Assembly (NCBI RefSeq): GCF_023101185.1 | Contig: NZ_CP078077.1 | Coordinates: 310,001 to 374,000 of the forward strand | Direction of reading: 5' to 3' | Length of the DNA: 64,000 nucleotides | Origin: Microbacterium galbinum | Lineage (GTDB): Bacteria > Actinomycetota > Actinomycetes > Actinomycetales > Microbacteriaceae | Position numbers and translations under genes: made by a program | In this document: positions 52,865-61,498 of the stretch, one piece after another | Numbering within the stretch: position 1 is the first letter of the stretch | Layout: each line of letters starts with the position of its first letter | Notes under the pieces: model-generated | What the model saw: only the letters and a program-made list of their open reading frames with translations | What the model was told of the DNA's origin: nothing | Databases searched by the model: none

Positions 52865-53731
52865 TCAGCCGGCGTTGGCGCCGAGCCAACCGATGGGCTC
52901 GACGAGTCCGCCGTTGACCCAGACCTCGAAGTGGAGGTGGTTGGCGGTCGAGCGACCGGTGCTGCCGACGTAACCGATGAGCTGGCCGGCTTCGACGGTC
53001 TGCCCCTGCTGCACCATACGGGAGCCGTAGATCATGTGGCCGTACGTGGTCTGCACGCGCTGGCCACCGATGACGCTGTCGAGCATGACGCAGACGCCGT
53101 ATCCGCCGATGCTCTCGGCCGAGGCGCGCACGACGCCGGCAGCGGCCGCGTAGATCGGGGTGCCCGCGGGGGCGAGCATGTCGGCACCGTTGTGACCGCC
53201 GCCGACCGTGCGGCTGACGTTCCAGGAGCCGAGGGGAAGCGGGTAACGGACCTCGCCCGACCCGGGCGCGACGAGCGCGTAGCCCGCGGTGTTGAAGCTG
53301 GTGCTGGTGCTGGCAGCGGCGGCCTTCGCCGCCTCAGCGGCACGTGCGGCGGCGGCTTCTTCGGCCTTCTTCTTCTCGATCTCCTCCGGCGTGGTCGCCG
53401 TGAAGGTTCCGCGATCGAGGGGAGCTGCAGTGGCCTCGGATGCCACGACGAGCGACTGCGCGTCGACGGCGGCGAGCTGCTGGACAGTGGTGGCGGCCTC
53501 TGCGGGCTTGGTGGCGGCGTAGGCGGGCAGAGCGACGGCGGCGACCAGAGCACCGACTGCCCCGAAGATGGCGACCGACCGGATCGGCTTCGCGATGGAG
53601 CGGGTGCCATTCTTCCCACCGGTACGGCGGGCGACAGCGCGGTCTTCAGATTTCTTCACGGGCAATTCGTTGTCTGCGACCAAAACATCCTCCAGCGCCT
53701 GCGCGCTCGGGTAGCGCTGACTCGTCGGCAC
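52865..53731 (-). CDS. secreted M23-family (LytM) peptidase-like protein
   Basis: A 288-residue protein with a basic N-terminus, a signal/anchor helix (about residues 51-72), an Ala/Glu-rich helical spacer (115-142) and a C-terminal LytM/M23 domain. The zinc ligands H180 and D184 (GGHNGADM), H265 and H267 (HLHFEVW), with H232 (YGHM), are all present, so it should be an active peptidoglycan endopeptidase. The GTG start at 53731 has a 194-bp upstream region with a nested hairpin. Confidence 0.9.
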   Translation of the reverse strand: MPTSQRYPSAQALEDVLVADNELPVKKSEDRAVARRTGGKNGTRSIAKPIRSVAIFGAVGALVAAVALPAYAATKPAEAATTVQQLAAVDAQSLVVASEATAAPLDRGTFTATTPEEIEKKKAEEAAAARAAEAAKAAAASTSTSFNTAGYALVAPGSGEVRYPLPLGSWNVSRTVGGGHNGADMLAPAGTPIYAAAAGVVRASAESIGGYGVCVMLDSVIGGQRVQTTYGHMIYGSRMVQQGQTVEAGQLIGYVGSTGRSTANHLHFEVWVNGGLVEPIGWLGANAG

Positions 53732-53780
53732 TCTGCTCTCGTGGCACGTGTGTATCTCGGGTACGTTGTGCGTTTCTCAC

Positions 53781-53815
53781 CGCGTCGACGACGAGCCTGG
53801 GAGGCAACCGACGCG
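53781..53815 (-). ncRNA. possible structured leader of M23 peptidase mRNA
   Basis: CGCGTCG (53781-53787) and CGACGCG (53809-53815) enclose a nested GCCT-GGG-AGGC hairpin (53795-53805), about 50-85 bases upstream of the start. In actinobacteria cell-wall hydrolase genes often carry c-di-AMP riboswitches, but I cannot match this to that consensus with confidence. Confidence 0.3.
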
Positions 53816-53925
53816 ATTCATCGTCTGCGGGCTTCGCGGACGACTCGACCGAGGTTACCGGAAGATAACGATCATGTCACCCTGTGAACCTGGCAATCCT
53901 CGGAGAGCCAGTTCAGGAGCCATTT

Positions 53926-54627
53926 TCAGGCAGGCTCCCCCACGAGGAAGATGTGCGAGGCCAGCTCGACGGGAAGCTCGAGTCCGTCGTCCTTGCCCTC
54001 CATCTGGATCAGGACGTATCCCTCGTTGAAGCGGAAGTCGCCGCGCGCACCGGGCATGACGCCCGCGTCGCGCAGCTGCTCGAGCAGTTCGGGGTCGACC
54101 TGCGCGGGCTCGGCGAGGCGACGGACGGTGCCGTCGATCGGCTCACCCGCCGCATTCAGCTTCTGCACGAGGCCGATGACGCCCTCGTCGAAGGTGCGCG
54201 CCGGAAGGTCGCCGAGCTGGTCGAGACCGGGGATCGGGTTGCCGTAGGGCGACTCGGTCGGGTGCCCGAGGAGCTCGACGAGGCGACGCTCGACCTGCTC
54301 GCTCATGACGTGCTCCCAGCGGCAGGCCTCTTCGTGCACGAACGCCCAGTCGAGTCCGATCACATCGGACAGGAGGCGCTCGGCGAGGCGATGCTTGCGC
54401 ATCACGTCGACGGCCTTGCGGCGGCCGGCATCGGTGAGCTCGAGCGTGCGATCCTCGGAGACGATCACCAGGCCGTCGCGCTCCATCCGGCCGACGGTCT
54501 GCGAGACCGTGGGACCCGAGTGGCCGAGGCGCTCGGAGATGCGCGCACGCAGCGGAACGATGTTCTCCTCCTCGAGTTCGAGGATGGTGCGGAGGTACAT
54601 CTCCGTGGTGTCGATCAGATCCGTCAT
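53926..54627 (-). CDS. ideR: DtxR/IdeR-family iron-dependent regulator
   Basis: A 233-residue regulator. The metal ligands match DtxR numbering exactly: M10, C102, E105, H106 (site 2) and H79, E83, H98 (site 1). Winged HTH (residues 25-50), dimerisation domain and a C-terminal SH3-like domain (about 150-228) are present. With Fe(II) it represses iron uptake and activates storage. A GGAGGG site precedes the ATG, and an iron-box-like palindrome lies 21 bases upstream. Confidence 0.95.
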   Translation of the reverse strand: MTDLIDTTEMYLRTILELEEENIVPLRARISERLGHSGPTVSQTVGRMERDGLVIVSEDRTLELTDAGRRKAVDVMRKHRLAERLLSDVIGLDWAFVHEEACRWEHVMSEQVERRLVELLGHPTESPYGNPIPGLDQLGDLPARTFDEGVIGLVQKLNAAGEPIDGTVRRLAEPAQVDPELLEQLRDAGVMPGARGDFRFNEGYVLIQMEGKDDGLELPVELASHIFLVGEPA

Positions 54628-54647
54628 GTTCTGGCCCTCCGAGGTTC

Positions 54648-54661
54648 TTAGGCAAGCCTAC
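54648..54661. promoter_or_regulatory. IdeR/DtxR iron box
   Basis: TTAGGCAAGCCTAC matches the core of the DtxR/IdeR consensus TWAGGTWAGSCTWACCTWA. It lies between the divergent ideR and serC genes, so autoregulation of the regulator is likely. Confidence 0.7.
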
Positions 54662-54719
54662 ATTCCCGCGCGGACATCGGGCTCGCGCACGGTGAAACAC
54701 GCCCTGCGCGCCCCCGTAG

Positions 54720-55841
<1,122 letters not shown>

Positions 55842-55846
55842 GGTGC

Positions 55847-55890
55847 GGGCGCGGGCCCTGAGCCCGCGCCCCTCCCGGATGCCGGGGAGG
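55847..55890. terminator. tandem GC hairpins between serC and DUF3027 gene
   Basis: GGGCGCGGGC (55847-55856) and GCCCGCGCCC (55862-55871) form a 10-bp hairpin with a 5-base loop; CCTCCCGG-ATG-CCGGGGAGG follows immediately with one bulge. No U-tract, but the convergent position supports termination. Confidence 0.6.
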
Positions 55891-55891
55891 A

Positions 55892-56527
55892 TCACTCCTC
55901 GTCGTCGGAGTCCTCGTCCGAATCGTCGTCGTCGTCGGAATGGTCATCCGATTCCTCGTCGGAATCGTCTTCTTCCGAGTCGTCATCTTCCGACTCCTCG
56001 TCCTCCGACTCCTCATCTTCAGACTCCTCGTCGAGCTCGTCGATGTCGACACCGTCGAGATCCCCGGCGTGGAGGATGTCCGGCTCGTCGTCGTCGAGAT
56101 CGTCGTCGTCGAGATCGTCGTCCGCGTCGTCGCTCTCGTCCTCGACGGCACCGTCGACCGCCGCGCCGGAATCGTCACCGGCGGCTGCGGCCTGCTCGGC
56201 CAGTTCGACCTGGTGCGCACGGTAGTCGGCGAGACGCTCGGCCCACGGCACCCACTCGGGTGCGAGAAGCGCACCGTCGCCGGGCAGCAGCTCGACCTCG
56301 AGCACCGTCGGGTCCTCGTCGTCGACCCGTGCGACCGTCACGATCCAGTACCAGCCGGGATAGCCGGCGAGGCGGTTCTCGAAGCGCAGCGAGACCGAGC
56401 CGTCCTCCTCGGGGAGGAAGCCGGCAGCGGGGCCGATGGTGTTCGCGGGAGTGATCTCGCGCAGTGCGGCGACCGCGAGATCGTGGGCTCCGATGAGACG
56501 CTCGTCGGCGTCAGGCTTCGAGGTCAT
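55892..56527 (-). CDS. DUF3027 protein with long acidic tail
   Basis: A 211-residue protein. Residues 1-112 form the DUF3027 domain (GFLPEEDGSVSLRFENRLAGYPGWYWIVTVARVD, LLPGDGALLAPEWVPWAERL). Residues about 125-211 are almost entirely Asp, Glu and Ser, with EESED-type short repeats. The stop of the cold-shock gene falls after its ATG, so the two overlap by 17 bases and are cotranscribed. The family is actinobacterial; function unknown. The acidic tail could mimic nucleic acid or bind a basic partner (inference). Confidence 0.88.
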   Translation of the reverse strand: MTSKPDADERLIGAHDLAVAALREITPANTIGPAAGFLPEEDGSVSLRFENRLAGYPGWYWIVTVARVDDEDPTVLEVELLPGDGALLAPEWVPWAERLADYRAHQVELAEQAAAAGDDSGAAVDGAVEDESDDADDDLDDDDLDDDEPDILHAGDLDGVDIDELDEESEDEESEDEESEDDDSEEDDSDEESDDHSDDDDDSDEDSDDEE

Positions 56528-56891
56528 CAGCGACCTTGCGCAGGACGGCCGCGATCTTGCGGCCGTGGGAGGAGGACGGGTAGCGTCCGCGACGCAGATC
56601 GCCGCCGATGCCGTCGAGCAGCTTCACGAGGTCCTCGACGATGATCGCCATGTCGTCGGCCGGCTTCCGCTTGGCCTTCGCGAGGCTCACCGGCGCTTCG
56701 AGCACGCGGACCGAGAGCGCCTGCAGACCGCGCTTGCCGTCGGCGACGCCGAACTCGACGCGGGCGCCCGCCTTGACGGCGGTGCCGGCGGGCATCGCCG
56801 ACGCATGCAGGAAGACGTCCTGGCCGTCATCGGATGCGATGAAGCCGAAGCCCTTGTCTTCGTCGTAGAACCTGACCTTGCCGGTGGGCAT
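56511..56891 (-). CDS. cold-shock-domain protein with C-terminal extension
   Basis: A 126-residue protein. Residues 1-66 are a cold-shock domain with RNP1-like KGFGFI (13-18) and RNP2-like VFLHA (26-30). A 60-residue extension follows (DMAIIVEDLVKLLDGIGGDLRRGRYPSS), so it is longer than CspA but like the mycobacterial/actinobacterial extended form. It binds single-stranded RNA or DNA as a chaperone. The frame extends upstream, but the ATG at 56891 begins the canonical MPTGKVRFY. Confidence 0.94.
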   Translation of the reverse strand: MPTGKVRFYDEDKGFGFIASDDGQDVFLHASAMPAGTAVKAGARVEFGVADGKRGLQALSVRVLEAPVSLAKAKRKPADDMAIIVEDLVKLLDGIGGDLRRGRYPSSSHGRKIAAVLRKVADDLEA

Positions 56892-57011
56892 GGGAGAAAC
56901 CTCGCTGAATCGGTGCAGAACAAGACAGCCGCGCACGTGCGCGACCCCCTCCAGCCTACCGGTCACCGGCCGCGAGATCTCGAAGGCCCCGGTGCGGGTA
57001 GGGTGAGACTG

Positions 57012-57284
57012 ATGAGCACGCAGAACTCCCAGCCGGATGTTCCGATCCGCCGAGTGGATCGCATCCTGGCCTTCACGGCGCTCGGCATCGCCGCGGCATC
57101 CGTCATCTGCTTCTTCGCGATCATCATCGGAACCGCGCTCGGCATGGATCAGAAGGCGTTCGGCCACGGCGCCTGGCCCGTCATCGCGTTCATTCCCTAT
57201 TGGGGGCTCCCCCTCGCCTTCGCGATGATCATCACGCTGCTGACCATGAGCTTCATCCGGAAGGGTCGCGCATCGCGACCCTGA
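57012..57284 (+). CDS. small two-helix membrane protein
   Basis: A 90-residue protein with a polar N-terminus, two membrane helices (about residues 22-45 and 58-80) and a basic tail. TAGGGT (56999-57004) lies seven bases before the ATG. It is divergent from the cold-shock gene and precedes the XPB-associated gene by 13 bases. No function can be assigned. Confidence 0.75.
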   Translation: MSTQNSQPDVPIRRVDRILAFTALGIAAASVICFFAIIIGTALGMDQKAFGHGAWPVIAFIPYWGLPLAFAMIITLLTMSFIRKGRASRP

Positions 57285-57297
57285 GGGCGGCCTCGTC

Positions 57298-59007
57298 ATG
57301 AGTACGCACGCACGACCGCTGGCCGATCGCCTGGCTGCGGCGGGCGACGACGACCTCACGCGGCTCTTCGCCGCGCGCGGTGTGCGCGCCGACCCCGGGT
57401 GGCACGATTTCTTCGACGCCGCCGAGGCCCTGCTCGATCCGTCGTCACTGGCCAAGGCGCTGCCCCGGCTGACCTCGGATGAGGCGGCGGCCCTGCTGCG
57501 TGCGGACGGTACGGGCGACGCCGGCGATCAGCGCGAGGCCCTCGACGCCCTCGCGCTCCTGACCGCCGACGGCTCGACCTGGCCTGAGCTCGCGACGGCG
57601 CTCGAGGGTCGCCCCGCCCCCGCACCGCTCGACGCATCGGCGCCGCACCCTTCCGACCCTGCGGCGTCGGCGCACGCCGCCGAGCGCGCCTTCACCACGG
57701 TCGCCGTCCTCGCCGACCTGCTGATGATCACCCGGGATGCCCCGTTCTCGCTCCTCGCGGGCGGCACCGTGAGCGCCGCGGAGAAGCGCCAGCTCGCCGA
57801 GGCGGGGATCGCGGTCGACCTGGTGGACGCCCTCGTGTCGATCGCCGTCGATGCGAAGCTCGCCACCGCGGCCGAGCGTCGACTGCGCGTGACCGCGGAC
57901 GGCGACGGCTGGCTGCGCTCCTCCGCATCCGATCGCTGGACGAGACTCGCGACGTCGTTCCGCGACGTTCTTCCGCGCGGCGTGCGCACCCCGAGCGGCG
58001 GATGGATTGCCACCGACGCCTGGATCGACGCGCACCCGTGGGATCCCGCCTGGCCCGACCGCAGCCGCGCGCTGCGGGAGACGGCCCGACTGCTCGGACT
58101 CGTCGCCGGAGACGGCAGCGAGCCCGCGTGGGCGACGCCGCTGCGCGAGGGAGCCCCCGCGGACACCTCGGCGCTCAGCGTCCTGCTGCCCGCCGAAGTC
58201 GATCGCATCTTCCTCCAGAACGACCTCACGGCGATCGCCCCCGGCCCCCTCGCCCCCGCGCTCGACGTGCGGCTGCGCACGATCGCCGCTCGCGAATCCG
58301 CGGCGCAGGCATCCTCCTACCGCTTCACCGCGGAGTCGATCGCGCACGCCTTCGTCGTCGGCGAGAGCGAACAGGGCATCCTCGACTTCCTCGGCGGTAT
58401 CTCGCTGACCGGCATCCCGCAGCCGCTCGCCTACCTCATCGCCCAGACCGCCCAGCGTCACGGGCTGGTGCGCGTCTCGACCGACGACGAGACCGGACGC
58501 ACGCGCATCGAGAGCGACGACCGGCACCTCATCGACGCGATGGCCGTCGACCAGAGCCTGCGCCCGCTCGGGCTGACCGCTCACGTCGCCTCTCTCACCA
58601 CCAAGGTCGGTCGCGACACGGTGTACTGGGCGCTCACCGATGCGCGGTACCCGGCCACGCTCATCGGCGCCGACGGCGCGCCTCTCATCGGCGACCGGCA
58701 TCCGCCGCGAACGGCGTCCGCGCCGGCGACGGCCACAGTCGACTACGCGCCGCTGATCGCCCGCCTGCGCTCCCGACAGGGTCCCGACGCGGATGCCGCC
58801 TGGCTCGACCGCGAACTCGAGGCCGCCGTCCGCGCGCGTGCCGTGGTGCGCGTCACCGTCGGCATGCCCGACGGATCGACCCGAGACCTCCTCCTCGAAG
58901 CGACCGGGCTCGGCGGCGGACGCCTGCGCGGTCGCGATCGAGCGGCCGACGTCGAGCGCACCCTGCCCGTGTCGAGCATCCGCAGCGCGACGATCGTCGC
59001 CCCGTAG
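57298..59007 (+). CDS. XPB-associated protein, Helicase_C_3 / XPB N-terminal domain
   Basis: A 569-residue protein without ATPase motifs. Its middle and C-terminus (about residues 300-400, VLLPAEVDRIFLQNDLTAIAPGPL and FTAESIAHAFVVGESEQGILDFLGGIS) match the Helicase_C_3/XPB-Ssl2 N-terminal region. It lies 37 bases upstream of the XPB helicase gene, as in mycobacteria. It probably regulates or loads that helicase (inference). Confidence 0.88.
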   Translation: MSTHARPLADRLAAAGDDDLTRLFAARGVRADPGWHDFFDAAEALLDPSSLAKALPRLTSDEAAALLRADGTGDAGDQREALDALALLTADGSTWPELATALEGRPAPAPLDASAPHPSDPAASAHAAERAFTTVAVLADLLMITRDAPFSLLAGGTVSAAEKRQLAEAGIAVDLVDALVSIAVDAKLATAAERRLRVTADGDGWLRSSASDRWTRLATSFRDVLPRGVRTPSGGWIATDAWIDAHPWDPAWPDRSRALRETARLLGLVAGDGSEPAWATPLREGAPADTSALSVLLPAEVDRIFLQNDLTAIAPGPLAPALDVRLRTIAARESAAQASSYRFTAESIAHAFVVGESEQGILDFLGGISLTGIPQPLAYLIAQTAQRHGLVRVSTDDETGRTRIESDDRHLIDAMAVDQSLRPLGLTAHVASLTTKVGRDTVYWALTDARYPATLIGADGAPLIGDRHPPRTASAPATATVDYAPLIARLRSRQGPDADAAWLDRELEAAVRARAVVRVTVGMPDGSTRDLLLEATGLGGGRLRGRDRAADVERTLPVSSIRSATIVAP

Positions 59008-59044
59008 GCGCCCGCACAGCCGGGCGCGGGTAGGATTGTCTGCT

Positions 59045-60700
59045 ATGTCTGATGGCCCCCTGATCGTCCAGAGCGATCGCACCGTGCTGCTCGAGGTCGC
59101 CCACGCGGATGCCGAGAGCGCGCGCCACGAACTGGCGATCTTCGCCGAGCTCGAGCGCGCCCCCGAGCACATCCACACGTACCGCATCACGCGCCTGGGA
59201 CTGTGGAACGCACGCGCCGCCGGGCACACCGCCGACGACATGCTCGAGACCCTCGACCGCTGGTCGCGCTTCCCCGTGCCGCCCTCCGTGGCCGTCGATC
59301 TGAAGGAGACGGTGAACCGTTACGGCCGTCTGGTGATCGAGCGCGACGACGAGGGCGTGCTGATCCTGCGCTCCACCGACCCCGCCGTGCTGTCGCAGGT
59401 CGCGCACAACAAGCGCATCCAGCCGCTGCTGATCGGTCACCCGACTCCCGAGACCTTCGTCGTCGACGCCTGGGCCCGCGGCCAGATCAAGCAGGAGCTC
59501 CTCAAGATCGGCTGGCCGGCCGAGGACCTCGCCGGGTACACGCCGGGCACACCGCACGAGATCGACCTCGCTGAGAGCTCGTGGAAGATCCGCCCCTACC
59601 AGCAGGATGCCGTCGACGCCTTCGCGAAGGACGGCTCCGGGGTCGTGGTGCTCCCCTGCGGCGCGGGGAAGACGATCGTCGGCGCCGGCGCCATGGCCGC
59701 CACCAAGACGACCACGCTCATCCTCGTCACGAACACGGTGTCGGCCCGCCAGTGGCGCGACGAACTGCTCAAGCGCACGAGCCTCACCCCCGAGGAGATC
59801 GGCGAGTACTCCGGCCAGTCCAAGGAGGTCAAGCCGGTCACGATCGCGACGTACCAGATCCTCACGGCCAAGCGGAAGGGCGAGTACGCGCACCTGGCGC
59901 TCCTCGACGCGCTCGACTGGGGTCTGATCGTCTACGACGAGGTGCACCTCCTTCCCGCGCCGGTGTTCAAGCTCACCGCCGACCTGCAGGCCCGCCGCCG
60001 CATCGGCCTGACCGCCACGCTCGTGCGCGAGGACGGTCGCGAGGGCGATGTCTTCAGCCTGATCGGCCCCAAGCGCTTCGACGCACCGTGGAAGCAGATC
60101 GAGGCGCAGGGCTTCATCTCCCCCGCCGCCTGCTACGAGGTACGCGTCGACCTGCCACCGGACGACCGGCTCGAGTACGCGGCCGCCACCGACGACGAGC
60201 GCTATCGTCTCGCCGCCTCGGCGCCGGCCAAGATCGACGCCGTGCGCGAGCTGATCGCGAAGCATCCGGGCGAGCGGATCCTCGTGATCGGTCAGTACCT
60301 CGACCAGCTCGAAACGCTGTCGCAGGCACTCGATGCGCCGCAGATCACCGGAGCGACACCGGTCGACGAGCGCGAGGAGCTGTACCGCCAGTTCCGCGAG
60401 GGCGAGATCGAGCTGCTCGTCGTGTCGAAGGTCGCGAACTTCTCGATCGATCTGCCCGAGGCATCCGTCGCCATCCAGGTGTCGGGATCGTTCGGATCGC
60501 GCCAGGAGGAGGCCCAGCGCCTCGGCCGTCTGCTGCGCCCGAAGCAGTCGGGTCACACCGCCAGCTTCTACACCCTGATCGCCCGCGACACGATCGACCA
60601 GGACTACGCGCAGAACCGCCAGCGCTTCCTCGCCGAGCAGGGCTACAGCTACACGATCCTCGACGCGCACGACCTCGCCTCATCGTTCGCTGACCGCTGA
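59045..60700 (+). CDS. XPB/Ssl2-type DNA helicase
   Basis: A 551-residue SF2 helicase. An N-terminal damage-recognition-like domain (about 1-130) is followed by Walker A LPCGAGKT (near residue 203), DEVH box (near 298), GLTATLVRED with the RED motif, and motif VI QRLGRLLRPK. It translocates 3'-5' on DNA; bacterial XPBs are linked to nucleotide excision repair. TAGGAT (59031-59036) lies eight bases before the ATG. Follows its N-terminal-domain partner gene. Confidence 0.96.
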   Translation: MSDGPLIVQSDRTVLLEVAHADAESARHELAIFAELERAPEHIHTYRITRLGLWNARAAGHTADDMLETLDRWSRFPVPPSVAVDLKETVNRYGRLVIERDDEGVLILRSTDPAVLSQVAHNKRIQPLLIGHPTPETFVVDAWARGQIKQELLKIGWPAEDLAGYTPGTPHEIDLAESSWKIRPYQQDAVDAFAKDGSGVVVLPCGAGKTIVGAGAMAATKTTTLILVTNTVSARQWRDELLKRTSLTPEEIGEYSGQSKEVKPVTIATYQILTAKRKGEYAHLALLDALDWGLIVYDEVHLLPAPVFKLTADLQARRRIGLTATLVREDGREGDVFSLIGPKRFDAPWKQIEAQGFISPAACYEVRVDLPPDDRLEYAAATDDERYRLAASAPAKIDAVRELIAKHPGERILVIGQYLDQLETLSQALDAPQITGATPVDEREELYRQFREGEIELLVVSKVANFSIDLPEASVAIQVSGSFGSRQEEAQRLGRLLRPKQSGHTASFYTLIARDTIDQDYAQNRQRFLAEQGYSYTILDAHDLASSFADR

Positions 60701-60761
60701 TCGACGGGGCGCACCGGCAGATAATCAGCCAGAGCATCGGCGGAGTCACCATAATGGGGTC

Positions 60762-61454
60762 ATGACTGCTGCGCGCATCCTTGTCGTCGACGACGAGCCG
60801 AACATCCGTGACCTGCTCTCCACGGGCCTCAGCTTCGCGGGGTTCCAGGTGAAGACGGTCGCCAACGGCGCCGCCACCATCTCGGCCGTGCTCGAGGAGG
60901 AGCCGGACCTCATCATCCTCGACGTGATGCTGCCCGACATGAACGGGTTCAGCGTCACCAAGCGACTGCGCGGCGCCGGATTCACCGCGCCGATCCTCTT
61001 CCTCACGGCGAAGGACGGCACCGACGACAAGATCGAGGGGCTGAACGCCGGGGGTGACGACTACGTCACGAAGCCGTTCAGCCTCGACGAGATCGTCGCG
61101 CGCGCCCAGGCGATCCTGCGCCGGACCATGCAGGCCGACGAGGAGTCGATCATCCGCGCCGGTGAGCTCGCGATGGATCAGGACACGCACGACGTGCACG
61201 TGGGCAAGGAGCCGATCGAGCTGAGCCCGACCGAGTTCAAGCTGCTGCGCTACCTCATGCTCAACCCGAACCGCGTGCTGTCGAAGGCCCAGATCCTCGA
61301 CCATGTGTGGGAGTACGACTTCAACGGCGACGCCGGCATCGTCGAGAGCTACATCTCGTACCTGCGCCGCAAGATCGATCCGCACACCGAGGAATCCCTC
61401 ATCCAGACCAAGCGCGGATTCGGCTACATGCTCAAGGTCGGCAAGTCCGCCTGA
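60762..61454 (+). CDS. OmpR-family response regulator
   Basis: A 230-residue response regulator. The receiver domain has D10/D11, phospho-acceptor D54 (LIILDVMLPDMNGF), T and K105-type residues (FLTAKDG; VTKPF); the C-terminal winged HTH (LSPTEFKLLRYLMLNPNRVLSKAQILDHVW) is OmpR-type. It resembles actinobacterial MprA/TcrX regulators. The partner kinase gene begins 44 bases after the stop. A CATAAT hexamer lies six bases before the ATG. Regulon unknown. Confidence 0.95.
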   Translation: MTAARILVVDDEPNIRDLLSTGLSFAGFQVKTVANGAATISAVLEEEPDLIILDVMLPDMNGFSVTKRLRGAGFTAPILFLTAKDGTDDKIEGLNAGGDDYVTKPFSLDEIVARAQAILRRTMQADEESIIRAGELAMDQDTHDVHVGKEPIELSPTEFKLLRYLMLNPNRVLSKAQILDHVWEYDFNGDAGIVESYISYLRRKIDPHTEESLIQTKRGFGYMLKVGKSA

Positions 61455-61498
61455 CCCGAGTCCGCTCGACCACAACCACGCCGCACCGGGAGGACCGC

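Noticed and set aside
53761..53860. c-di-AMP (ydaO) riboswitch before the M23 gene
   Set aside because: Only nested hairpins are visible; I could not place the conserved core, so it is kept as a low-confidence leader only.
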